DNA from: Dugong dugon
Taxonomy: Eukaryota > Chordata > Mammalia > Sirenia > Dugongidae
DNA: 64,000 nucleotides
Reading direction: 5' to 3'
Assembly: GCA_030035585.1 (NCBI GenBank)
Contig: CM057462.1
Span: 118,415,234 to 118,479,233 of the forward strand
Under the pieces are notes generated by a model. It ran no database searches and was not told where the DNA came from. It was given only the letters and a program-made list of their open reading frames with translations. This document shows, one piece after another, positions 35,615 through 45,794 of the stretch. Both the position numbers and the translations under genes were made by a program. Position 1 is the first letter of the stretch, and the number at the start of each line of letters is the position of its first letter.

Positions 35615-36931
35615 TCTGTCCTAGCTTCTTGTTTGATATGCCCAAATAGGCTGGTCATGTGAGCTACTTTGATTATTGGCATCTTTGAAACTTTCATGTC
35701 CTGTCTCTAGGTGGCTAGAGCTGTTACTAGGTATGTGAGCCCAAGAGTCCATTTACTTTTCTTGTGCGCATTCAGATTGTTGGTCACCGAGTGTATGGTG
35801 CAGGCTCTCACCTACAGTCCTAGATGGGCAATGGTGACTGCAGTAGGCACAGGTATCTGGCTGCAGTAGGGTTTCACGCACTGATCAAGGCAGGGGGCTG
35901 ACAGCTCCCCCTGTCTGGGTGGAAGGCATGTCCCTGTACCCTAGTGTGCACAGGTAGGTGGGTTTTACAGCTGGACTATGGGCACCTAGTGCTGTTGGCT
36001 GTAAGGACAAGGAGTCACAACCTATTCTTGGACCCGTGTTGCAGGTAGCTCAGTGGAGTGGGTGGAGCCACCAGTCCTCAGGCCCCTGATGTGAGTAGGT
36101 GAGGACCTTGCTTAATGGGCATGGTGGTGTCAAATGTCATAAATCTGCCACTCCCCCTTATAGCAGATACAGATGAAAATAGGCTTCAGGTGTATACTGT
36201 GCTAATGAGGGCCTATGGTGTTGAAATGGGGCCACAAATATCTACACAGGGGTAAAAGACATTCAAAATCCATGGACTCCTTATGCCTGTGCCTAGGCAA
36301 AGGGACTGTGGCTGCCCTGAGTTCCCAGCTTACGGTAGCTGGCAGATTATTTTTCCCTGTTTGTTAATTTGTTCCCTCTCTAAAGCTGGGAGAATGGCTT
36401 AGGGTGCACTATGGGTCCTACTTCCAACCCAGGGATTGCAGCAATTTCTGAAGCCAGACCAGGACTGGGAGCAGAGCCAGGAGGGAGCAGGTCATTGGGA
36501 GAGAGGTATTTCCCAAAAGGAGGTTTTTTGTTTTTTTTTTTGATCCATGCGGTATGTTAGATGCTTGTACTTTTCTTTCACTGATCAAGTGCTGTTTCTC
36601 ACTAGTTTTGGAGGTTTGAGTCGACCCTCCACCACTTGTTCTCTCCTGATGTGGAAAATGTGTCCCGAGTGCCACTGCTTGCCTTACCATGTGCGCCAGC
36701 CAATCCAGCCTGCAGGGTGCTGGTTCCTGCTGGGTCAGGTCTGGCAACTCCTCGCTACTTCTGAACCATCTCTCCCTCCCCCTGCCGCTCAGTCTGATTC
36801 CTCAACTTTGTCTTTGATGTTCAGGGCTCCTAGACTGTCATATATAATCAATTCACTTGTTTTTTTTGGTCTTTGTTGTAAGAGGGACCACAGGAAGCAT
36901 CTGACTACTCCACCATCTTGGCCCTGCTTAC

Positions 36932-36940
36932 CACATGAAC
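36932..36940 (+). repeat. Right target-site duplication of the L1
   Basis: CACATGAAC, directly after the L1 5' end. It matches 32865-32873. Confidence 0.8.
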
Positions 36941-37097
36941 CATTTCTGAGTGGAACCTTCAGAAACAATGGCCTACTGTGGAAGGCTGGGAAAACCACTT
37001 ATCTCGAGAACACCGCTAGGGTTCTGTGGAGGGATGGGGAGCAGGGGATAGGCAGGGGGAACAATGACAGCGTTTAACTTTTACTAGTTTTGATTTC

Positions 37098-37424
37098 AGG
37101 GGTGGAGATGAGAGAAATTCAGACCATAGAACCCCTTCCAAAATGCAAAATTTGTGACCCTACCCTCCTTCCTTACCCTTGCCCATGCATTCTCTAAGAC
37201 TAGTTCTGCTGCAGAAGAAAATCTCTCATAGTCTCATTCTCATGTCTTATATGTAAGTCCAGTAGACAGTGTTTACTTGGTTATTAAGGCCATGCTGTAG
37301 CTGTGCATCTCCAGATGCCTGCACCACCACACTCCTTAGCACCCCAAATCCTACCATCAAAGATGAATTCCCTTAGATTCTGTGGGCTAACTCATCTTTA
37401 AGGTTCCTTTGGGCCATTTGATAG
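37098..37424 (-). repeat. Source-like copy of the segment found inverted in the L1
   Basis: Unique intronic DNA starting 157 bp beyond the right TSD of the L1. It reads AGGGGTGGAGATGAGAG...GGGCCATTTGATAG. Since it lies outside the insertion and continues smoothly into flanking DNA, it is probably the original of the two. Confidence 0.85.
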
Positions 37425-37489
37425 TATGAAACAAATGGAGTATTTATTGAGCCATCTTATAGTTATTGATGCTTTCATCTATATATCTC

Positions 37490-37640
37490 CATTCATTTCT
37501 CACTACAACCCTGTGTATTAGGTGGTATAATCTCCACTTTTACAGATGAGAAAACCAATGTTCAGAGAAATTTGGTAATTTGTCTAAGGTCACACGTTAA
37601 GACAGTAAATCCAGAATCCAAATTCAGGTATATTAGCCCG
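37490..37640 (-). mobile_element. MIR fragment, minus orientation
   Basis: TTTTACAGATGAGAAAACCA and TTGTCTAAGGTCACACGTTA are antisense MIR landmarks. Confidence 0.7.
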
Positions 37641-39230
37641 CAAACACCCACATTTTCCCTATCACAGCAAACTACCACCTGGCCAATATCTCTTTAAAGA
37701 CTAGACATAGGGCTTACTTACTGGCAGCCTGTGGGCTATTTTTTCCTATAGATACAATTTGTTTGACATGCACATATTTTTTTAAAAGCTTGATTTAAAT
37801 GTATTTTAGACAGAGAATGTCTGGCTCCTGAAGCTATTTGAGTTTGCTACCGGACTATATGGTTTGGTTTCCTTTGAGCTAGCTATTCTGTTCTTTAAGT
37901 AGATGAAAGAAGAGCAAAGCCTTTAGGAACAGAAAAAAGACAGTAGGCAAAAAGGCATTATCAGTCAAGTAAAGGGGCAGGCTCTAAGGTGAGAGATGAG
38001 AAATTGTCAAACATATACACTCTGCAATAATGCCCAGGCCCAGCCCTGATCCCACCACTGGCTGATAGATGCCTATTCTTTGAGCAAATGATTCTTTAGT
38101 TCTCTCATCAGCAGGGAATGCATTAAAAAATGTTTTGTTTTGTTTTTGTTTTTTGCAGTAATTGTGATTGCTTTGTTCTGACTCACTCAAAATACTCTGC
38201 CCAGTCAGCTTAGTCATTTTTAAAATGGTTGTCTAGGGTCTAGGGAAGAGTTTGTGGCCATGTAAACGCATTTTCCCTGGAACAGGGTGAAGAAAATCAT
38301 TGGGAACTTCAATTATTCACTTTACCTAACTCTACTCTTAGTCTAGGTGGATGTGAAAACAAGTCTTTAGCACTTGTTCATGCCCTGAGATCTTCTGCTT
38401 CAGGTAGTAGTGTGCTGGTAAATGTTTAACAACCAGCAATCTAGGGGAAAAAGATGTGCATAACATACCTAAATAAGTTTATTTTAAGTTTTACTGATAA
38501 AGGATGGGTGTCACTCAATTTACAAATAATAATAAAATGTTCAATACTCTTCACTGTAAACTCCATATTGCCAGTTGGTTTTCACAGAATGCTTTTGTTG
38601 ATTTTTGTAGAGTCTGTGTAGCTGAGGTCAACCTATGGTTGCAACTGACAAATCAGCATGGTTCTAGCATGAATGTTGGCTGATATTTTGTTTACATTGA
38701 TGAGTAAGACAAGTGAAGCAATGAAGACATGGATTGGAACTCGGCTTGTTCATCAATGGCATGAGGGACTTCTTTGCTGAATCATATAACAGTTTTTGAA
38801 TACTGGAAGGATATTTCCTCAATATAGCAGCTACACGCATGGCACACTTTTAAGTTTAATCTGCATTATTAAATTTTCTTCATTACTTTTTTTTATGTCT
38901 GGACAATCAACAAAACAATAAACCAAGAGTTGATTTGTAGCATTTGCTGATTTCTGTGGTATAAATACTTCTACTATGATCAGTTTCAATCTACCAATGT
39001 GACCTCACTGAATGCGGAGTTGGGAAGAGATGCAGTGGCACCCACTATAAGGTATTTCCACCATACAGATACAATAGATATAAATGACCTTGGGAACATA
39101 GCTAATGGTAAAATATAGTAAAATAATTAGGAAGTGATGAATTTTAAATACTTATTACTCTTATTTTTAATATACTTTGTTTAACTGTAAGTTTATATAA
39201 TTATATGTAACATAATATATATTATATTAT
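37641..39230. other. Intronic DNA, nothing recognised
   Basis: No gene or named repeat recognised; the region is AT-rich toward its right end. Confidence 0.4.
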
Positions 39231-39231
39231 A

Positions 39232-39400
39232 TTAAAAAAAAACAAACCCATTGCCGTCAAGTCAATTCCGACTCGTAACAACCCTATAGGACAGAGTAGA
39301 ACTGCCCCACAGGGTTTCCAAGGAGTGCCTGGTGGATTCAAACTGTCAGCCTTTTGGTTTGCAGATGTAGCTCTTAACTACTATGCCACCAGGGTTTCCA
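39232..39400 (-). mobile_element. AfroSINE, minus orientation, short form
   Basis: AAACAAACCCATTGCCGTCA, GACAGAGTAGAACTGCCCCA and ATGCCACCAGGGTTTCC. It is inserted in an ATATTATATT-rich target. Confidence 0.94.
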
Positions 39401-39734
39401 TATTATATAATACATATTATATATATTAATTTATATAATTTAATTTTTAATAAAGACTGTGTTTAATAACTGGCTTGTAAAAATTTCCCAAAGTTTAATG
39501 ATTGGCTCTTGTAAGCTGGTAGGAGCTTGCTCCAGCACACTACTGCCCTATACATGAGATTCGTGGTTTTATGAGACTCAGTTCCTGGAGTCCAGCAGAA
39601 GACGGCTTTTCATAGAAAGTTACTTGAATCCTCTACCCTCTTTGTTAATGCCATGGATAACATTTTAACATTTGGCTCACATAATTTTTGCTTCCTCATG
39701 GGCAAATAATATTTGGGAATTAACCTTCAATGAT

Positions 39735-40035
39735 GGGGGTATTGGTGTTTCAGGCAGAATTCCTGCCTTTCACATGAGAGACCTGGGTTCGATTCCTGGC
39801 CAATGCACCTCATGTGTAGCCACCACTCATCTGTGAGTGCAGCCCTGTGTGTTGCTATGATGTTGAACAGAGCTTCCACACTAAGATCGACTAGGAAGAA
39901 AGACCTGGTGATCTATTTCTTAAAATAAGCCAGTGAAAACCCTATGAATCACAACGGTCTGATCTGCAACTGATCATGGGGATGGTGCAGGACCAGGCAG
40001 CATTTCATTACCTTGTGCCGCTAACAACAAAAACA
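39735..40035 (+). mobile_element. tRNA-Gly-derived SINE with RTE-type tail
   Basis: The head (39739-39808) resembles a tRNA-Gly: GTATTGGTGTTTCAGGCAGA, ATTCCTGCC and then the B box inside ACCTGGGTTCGATTCCTGGC, closing with CAATGCACC. The body continues with GAAGAAAGACCTGGTGATCT and AGCCAGTGAAAACCCTATGA. The tail is GCCGCTAACAACAAAAACAA, the RTE-like 3' end. This differs in head and body from the common SINE of the window; its GAAGAAAGRCCTGGWGATCT body is shared with the copy at 45795. Confidence 0.8.
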
Positions 40036-40489
40036 ACAAATCTTCAATGAGCTTATGGAATACACTGATGGATTGAGGTATAATAAATACTTGAAAGGGA
40101 GGATGGAAAATTGTATTTTCTTAAAAGGAGTCTAAATTCATCGAAGCTCTCAAACACAAAAAAGATGACTGGGTTTCCCTTTTCACATGGACTGCTTTGG
40201 AAGTATAAAGTCTAATCGTCCTATGGGTAAAAAAATGAAATGAGAATTCGTGGTCTGCATTCTTTAACTTAGCTCCATTTTAAATTTCTACTCTTGTTTT
40301 CTCTTAGTATTTTATTTTCCTTCTACTTATGTTATTTTCCTATAATTATGCATTTTTGTAAGCTGCTTTTATGAAATGAGGTGAAGTATGAATATGTAAT
40401 TTCAAATGGTTCTTCTAAAAACATGTTTTTTTAATTATAAAATTATTACAAAACACAGGTTTCTTGCAAAAGATTTAAATATAAAAGCT
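40036..40489. other. Intronic DNA, nothing recognised
   Basis: AT-rich, no gene or named repeat recognised. Confidence 0.4.
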
Positions 40490-40612
40490 AAAAGTTCTAT
40501 TTGGCTTAATAAATTTGTATACATTTGTCAAAACTCACCAAATTATACATTTAAAATTTATTAGTTTTATTGTATAGAAATTGTATCTCAATAAAGTTGA
40601 TTTTAAAAAAGT
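40490..40612 (+). mobile_element. Old L1 3' end, plus orientation
   Basis: ACATTTGTCAAAACTCACCA, GTATCTCAATAAAGTTGATT and a short A run match the terminal L1ME/L1M 3' UTR. Confidence 0.72.
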
Positions 40613-40696
40613 TAAAGTCCTCCTCTTTAACCGATGCTTGGGCCCCATTCCAGACCAAGTAAATAAAAACATCTCTCCCTTTCGCCATAGTTACCA

Positions 40697-40862
40697 CTGT
40701 TATGGTTAAGAGCTATGGCAAGTTACGGCTGCTAACTTAAAAAGGTCAGCAATTTGAGTCCACAGCTGCTCCTTAGAAACTCTGTGGGACAGTTCTACTC
40801 TGTCCTATAGGGTTTCTATGAGTCGGGATCGACTCAACCGCAACAGGTTTGGGTTTTTTTTG
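40697..40862 (+). mobile_element. AfroSINE, plus orientation, short form
   Basis: GTTATGGTTAAGAGCTATGG, AGTTCTACTCTGTCCTATAG, GAGTCGGGATCGACTCAACC and a T-rich tail. Confidence 0.9.
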
Positions 40863-40864
40863 TT

Positions 40865-41093
40865 TTGCTTAATGGGCATGGTGATGTCAAATGTCATAAA
40901 TCTCCAAAACTAGCGAGAAACAGAACTTGATCAGTGAAAGAAAAGTACAAGCATCTAACATACCGCACGGATCAAAAAACAAAAACAAAAACAAAAACAA
41001 AACTCTTTTTGGGAAATACCTCTCTCCCAATGACCTGCTCCCTCCTGGCTCTGCTCCCGGTCCTGGTCTGGCTTCAGAAATTGCTGAGAATGG
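40865..41093. mobile_element. L1 5' UTR fragment in head-to-head arrangement
   Basis: 40865-40904 (GCTTAATGGGCATGGTGATG, TCAAATGTCATAAATCT) matches 36112-36152 in the same direction. 40905-41093 (AAAACTAGCGAGAAACAGAA ... GGCTTCAGAAATTGCTGA) matches the complement of about 36440-36610. Two parts of the same L1 5' UTR are thus joined in opposite orientations. A short (AAAAC)n run lies at about 40977-41001. Confidence 0.75.
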
Positions 41094-41426
41094 GACCTTT
41101 TCTTACATATACACACACTTAAAACCAAAACCCGGGTACCCCTTTCTGAATTTGGCAGTGACAAAGCCTAAACATCTCAGTTTAGAGCCCCCAAACTTCA
41201 GTTCTCTCTAAGGCTGGTAACAAAAGCCTTTCGAGGCTGTGTACCCATGAAGGCAACTACATGTGGCCCTGTTGCTCAGGTTCTGTGATTGTCTCACATT
41301 TATTACATTGTTACCCATGTGTAGTAAGTAGTTCACATGCCTGAAAATAATGTTACACACAAACCTAATAAATACCGGGGTTACATATAGCTCTTTAACT
41401 CTCTGCTGCTGAAAAAATCCTTGCTA

Positions 41427-42150
41427 GCATGTTGCTGTTAGTTGCCCTCGAGTTGGCTTCGACTCATAGCCACCTTACGGATAACAGAACAAAACATAGC
41501 CTGGTCCTGTGTCATCTTCATGACTGTAGGTATATTTGAGTCCATTTCTTTGATTATTGTGCCAATCCATCTCATTGAGGGTTTTCTTTGTTTTTCCCTG
41601 GAAACCCTGGTAGCGTAGTAGTTAAGTGCTATGGCTGCTAACCAAAAGGTTGGCAGTTCAAATCCACCAGGTGCTCCTTGGAAACTCTATGGGGCAGTTC
41701 TACTCTGTCCTATTGGGTTGCTATGAGTCGGAATTGACTCGATGGCAACGGGTTTGGTTTTTGTTTTTTTCTGACCTTCTACTTTACCAGACATGATGTC
41801 CTTCTCTAGCGATTGGCCTTTCCTGATGACACGCCCCAAATAAGCAAGCTGAAGTCTCACTATCCTCACTTCTTAGGAGCATTTTGGTTGTATTTCTTCT
41901 AAGACTGATTTGTTTCTTCTTCTGGCAGTCTATGGTCTATTCAGTAGTCTTCACCAATACCACAGTTCAAATGCATCGATTCTTCTTCTGTCTTCCTTTT
42001 TCATTGTCCAGTTTTGCATGCATATGAGGTGATTGGAAACACCATGGTTTGGGTCAGATGCATCTTAGTCATCAAAGTGACATCTTTGCATTTGAAAACT
42101 TTAAAGAGGTCTTTTGTAGCAGATTTGCCCAGTGCAATCTGTTGTTTGAT
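41427..42150 (-). mobile_element. RTE-type LINE, 3' region, minus orientation, split by a SINE
   Basis: TGTTAGTTGCCCTCGAGTTG to CAATCCATCTCATTGAGG (left part), then after the SINE CAGACATGATGTCCTTCTCT, TCCTGATGACACGCCCCAAA and TTTGGGTCAGATGCATCTTA. Read on minus, the right part overlaps the RTE sequence at 63273-63600. The coding frame is broken. Confidence 0.8.
41597..41770 (+). mobile_element. AfroSINE, plus orientation, short form
   Basis: GAAACCCTGGTAGCGTAGTA, CCAAAAGGTTGGCAGTTCAA, GTCGGAATTGACTCGATGGC. It is nested in the RTE element. Confidence 0.94.
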
Positions 42151-42296
42151 TCCTTACCTTGCTGGCACTGGCTAGTTGATATTCAAGAGTCACTCCTGTT
42201 TCCAAATCTATCAAGGATAAGCACCTTAACTCTGATACACTCAGAAACTGAAATTTTTGTAAAACAGGGTTGACAAATTTCATTTACATTTTAGGG

Positions 42297-42503
42297 TAGG
42301 GTTTCTCAATGTCAGCACTATTGATATATTGGGCTGGACAATTCTTACCGTAGGGGGCTGTCTTGGGCACTGTAGACTGTTTAGCAGCATTCACTAGATG
42401 CCAGTAGCATCTCCCCACATCCTTGGTTGTGACAACCAAAAATGTCTCCAGACATTGCAAATGTCCCCTGAGGAGCAGAATTACCTTCAGTTGAAAATTA
42501 CTG
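42297..42503 (-). mobile_element. MER20 (hAT-Charlie), full length, minus orientation
   Basis: TAGGGTTTCTCAATGTCAGC, GATGCCAGTAGCATCTCCCC, TTGTGACAACCAAAAATGTC and TCCAGACATTGCAAATGTCC. Flanking 8-mers TTTTAGGG (42289-42296) and TTTTAGGA (42504-42511) fit an 8-bp hAT duplication with one mismatch. Confidence 0.85.
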
Positions 42504-42511
42504 TTTTAGGA

Positions 42512-43264
42512 GGAAATCGTCAAATCTATTTATATTTTAGAATTAGAGCAGATATTGAAGGGAAGCAGGAGGGAAAATAACCAGAAAAAGAAAGAGAAAT
42601 CAAACTTCCAACTAAGTATACCATTTACTCTTCTAGCCTTACTCTGAACTAATAAGATCCCCGCAAGGAAATGTATTGGTATGTAAGAAAATGGGTTGTC
42701 CCCACATCTTTTGCAAGAAACCAAACTCCCATGTAAATGACCACAACCAAATCACGGCTAACAAAGAAAGCAGCTATAATGCCTGGACCCATCTGCACAT
42801 TGCCTACTATTGTGCCTTAGGTAACCTGGGCTATTTGTGTTTCAAGTTTTACATTTCTGACATGAGGAGGCTAAATCTTGGTTTTCTTCTGGATATGGCC
42901 TTTGTCAGTGTCAGACAGTTAATGTTGATAAGGTCATCTGAACACCTGGGAAAGTGATGTCATTTTGTAGAAAACTAACAATCATAATTTTGCAAATTTG
43001 TAAATTATCAAGCCCAGTGGCCTTTCACAGAGGCCCAGAGAGATGAAGAAATTGATTTACCCAAGATACACAAAGGTGCCAAGTTAGGACTAGATCCTAA
43101 GTTTTATGACTTAGTCCAGACTTTTTCTATTACGTAGCCTTGGTTTGGTAGAAAGAATTTAAGTGGGGCAGGGAGGAGCAATGCCAACTCTTTCCCAGCC
43201 CTACCCCCTCTACCAAGTAAACAAGGGTCTCTCAAGCCCTATGTATAACAACAGAATATTGCCT
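42512..43264. other. Intronic DNA, mostly unrecognised
   Basis: A weak antisense MIR-like segment (43005-43140: GGCCTTTCACAGAGGCCCAG, CCAAGATACACAAAGGTGCC) is possible. Nothing else is recognised. Confidence 0.4.
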
Positions 43265-44125
43265 GGTCCGAACAAATAATCTGTGAAGCTGGACTATATG
43301 ATGAAGAACGTGGCATCAGGATTGGTGCAAGATATATTAACAATCTGCATTATGCAGATGACTCAACCTTGTTTCCCAAAAATGAAGATGACTTGAAGCA
43401 CTTACCGAAGGTCAAAGATTACAGTCTTCAGTATAGATTATGCCTGAATGTGAAGAAAATGAAAATCCTCCCAACTGGGCCCATAAACATCATGATACAT
43501 GCAGAAAAAAATTGAAGTCAATGATTTCATTCTACTTGGATCAACAATCAGATATGTCCATAGAAGCAGCATTCAAGAAGTCAGATGACATATTGCATTG
43601 GGTAAATCTGCTGTAAAAGACCTCTTTTTTTTTTTTTTAATTGAACTTTAGATGAAGCTTTACAGAACAAATAGTTTCTCATTAAACAGTTAGTACACAT
43701 ATTGTTTTATGACATCCGTTAACAATCCCACAACATGTCGGCTCTCTCCCTTCTTGACCTTGGGTTCCCTATTACCAGCTTTCCTGTCCCCTCCTGCCTT
43801 CTAGTCCTTGTCCCTGGTCTGTTGTGCCCCATTAGCCTCATTTTGTTTTATGGGGCTGTCTAATCTTTGACTGAAGGGTGAACCTCGGGAGTGACTTCAT
43901 TACCGAGCTAAGGGTGTGGGGGTGGGGGGGCATACTCTCAAGGTTTCTCCAGTCTCTGTCAGGCCAGTAAGTCTGGTCTTGTAAAAGACCTCTTTAAAGT
44001 TTTGAAAAGCAAAGATGTCACCTTGAGGACTAAGGGGCACCTAACCCAAGCCATAGTCTTTTCAATTGCCTCATATGCATCTGAAAGCGGAACAATGAAA
44101 AAGGAAGACAGGGCATTATAGCTCC
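43265..44125 (+). mobile_element. RTE-type LINE ORF fragment including the RT YADD motif
   Basis: Translation around 43341-43369 gives NLHYADDSTL, the RT catalytic motif of RTE/BovB-like LINEs. Upstream is AAGCTGGACTATATGATGAA. The frame is interrupted by small indels and by a 352-bp L1 3' end (43628-43979). The RTE sequence resumes at TTTTGAAAAGCAAAGATGTC and goes on to GGACTAAGGGGCACCTAACC. RTE elements supply the reverse transcriptase and tail sequence used by the local SINEs. Confidence 0.88.
43628..43979 (-). mobile_element. L1 3' UTR inserted into the RTE, with 16-bp target duplication
   Basis: Flanked by TGTAAAAGACCTCTTT at 43612-43627 and 43980-43995, both in RTE sequence. The insert starts with the T run and then AATTGAACTTTAGATGAAGC. 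It is of the same 3' UTR type as 14455-14800 and 17015-17547. Confidence 0.93.
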
Positions 44126-44129
44126 AGGT

Positions 44130-44575
44130 TAAACTAATCAGTGTAATTCACCCTCTGGTTCTAGTTGGTCATTCAGGGATGGGCAGGTGACCAATTCAGG
44201 CTAATGAGAATGGGGAAGATTGGAAAGAAGCTTCCTCATTTTTCTGAGAGACCTTATAAAAGTGATGTCCCTCTCCCTGAATGTGGATGAGGAAGCATGT
44301 AGCCAGAAGTTGCTGGCAGTCACTGTGCCCCTCTGAATAGGAGCCAGCTTAAGGATGAAGCTCATTTGTGGAAGGTGGAGAGGAGAGACAAAAGAATCTG
44401 GCTCTTTGATGGCATCACTGGGCTGACCAATCAAACCTACTCAAGATTGCTCTACTTCAGAACTTTCCAGTTACATGGAACAATAAATTTCCTTCATTGT
44501 TTAGGCCAGCGTAAATGGGGTTTCCTGTTAATGGCTAGTGAACACAAAAAACCTCTATCAGTTAGGACTAAATTC
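44130..44575 (+). repeat. LTR-like dispersed repeat, unassigned
   Basis: GAATCTGGCTCTTTGATGGC ... TTTCCAGTTACATGGAACAA TAAATTTCCTTC ... GGTTTCCTGTTA resembles an old mammalian repeat with a polyadenylation signal (AATAAA near 44482). I cannot name the family. Confidence 0.35.
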
Positions 44576-45300
44576 AACTGCAACAGAAAACACCTGCCCC
44601 CCTCCCAGCCCCCACCAAATGATTTAGACAAAGGCATCTACTTCTCTCTCATGTGAAAGGAATTTTGAGATAATAGTATAGTGTGGTGACTTCATAGTCA
44701 TCAAGGGTCCAGGCTCCTTCTAGCTTTTTGCTCTGCCATACCTGGAGTATAGTACTCATCCTCATGGTATAAGATGGCTGTTGGAACTCCAGCCATCGCA
44801 TTCCTATTTCAAGCATCAAGACTCAGAAGGAGAAAAGGGCACAACTCCTTTCTTTCAAGGAGGCTTCCTGGATTTCATACCTAGCACTTCTTACATCTCA
44901 TTGGGCAATACTTAATCCCACTGTCTTAAACTTATTACAAAGGAGGCCGGGAAATGTGGATTTTATTCCAAGTACCAATGTGCCCATTTAAAACTCAAGG
45001 TTCTATTAATAAGAAGGAAAGGTAGAATGGATGTTGAAGAATGTAACTAGCTGCCTATTATCAATTGATTCAGAGAGTAACACTGTTTAACATTGTGCTA
45101 CATATATTTTTTAAAATTTTATTTTGTTGTTGTTGCTGAGAATACACAGCAAAACATATGCTACACATATTTTGACCTCTGCCCCTTGAGGCGACTGACA
45201 TAATGTTTGAATTCAACCGAGTCTTGTCCTGACTCAAGGTACCCAAGTCATTCCAGAAAGACATGATTACTGAAAAGCTTCCAGGGAGGCAGATGGTACA
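44576..45300. other. Intronic DNA, mostly unrecognised
   Basis: 45105-45170 (AAAATTTTATTTTGTTGTTG, AATACACAGCAAAACATATG) is a fragment of the repeat also seen at 10640 and 18565. The rest shows nothing recognisable. Confidence 0.4.
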
Positions 45301-45390
45301 TCAGTGGTACTTTGTGCAGTGCTTGCCATCAGTGCTTGGTATGTGGTAGGTGCTCAGTACATATTTGTTGAATGTTAGATAAATAAATGA
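45301..45390 (+). mobile_element. LINE L2 3' end, plus orientation
   Basis: GTATGTGGTAGGTGCTCAGT and ACATATTTGTTGAATG. Confidence 0.65.
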
Positions 45391-45794
45391 TCTCCTAGCA
45401 GTGCATTTCAGCATTTCAACAAGTCTTAAAATCACAAAATCCACCTAAAGTCTCCTGATACAATTTCCTATAACACATAACTCACTCAGAGCTTAACTTT
45501 CAGAGCAAAGAACTGCCCATCAGTACTCATGCCATATCCTCTGTATTCAAACTGGTCACTAAACGTCCAACTTTAATCAGCTTTGGTTGCTCTCCAGAGG
45601 CCCTTCTCAAATTCACCAAACTTCAAGGATGGGACCAGACAAACTTCTTAACCAAATAGTGATCTGGATTTCCTTCCTCCTTCCAGTATGCCTACTTGCA
45701 GAATTTAATACCACGTTCGCCTTCAAGCCACAGGATTTAAGAGCCGGGAATGAATGCAGGCTTTTCTATTCAAGTCAAGAGGACTTTCTGAAAG
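45391..45794. other. Intronic DNA, nothing recognised
   Basis: No gene or named repeat recognised. Confidence 0.4.

Larger units (their letters stand above)
32874..36931 (-). mobile_element. LINE-1 with intact ends but ORF2 replaced by a foreign segment
   Basis: The A tail (T13 on plus) is at 32874-32886. The 3' UTR runs to 33998 (GTGCTTTAGGTGAAAGTTTA, then much further AACATTTTCTTAATAAACTT). The 5' end at 36931 reads, on minus, AGCAGGGCCAAGATGGTGGA, a typical L1 start. 5' UTR (about 36931-35620) and ORF1 (35614 to about 34585) are present. All of ORF2 (normally about 3.8 kb) is absent, and 33999-34325 holds DNA that is not L1. Both ends carry the CACATGAAC duplication, so this is a single insertion event. 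It sits in DDAH1 intron 4 in the same direction as the gene. Confidence 0.88.

Noticed and set aside
36547..37077. Plus-strand open frame of 176 codons
   Set aside because: It is antisense to the L1 5' UTR and then enters flanking DNA. No similarity to a known protein is visible.
39739..39808. Possible tRNA-Gly gene
   Set aside because: The anticodon region and A box are altered, and a SINE body and RTE tail follow directly, so it is the head of a retroposon and not a functional tRNA gene.
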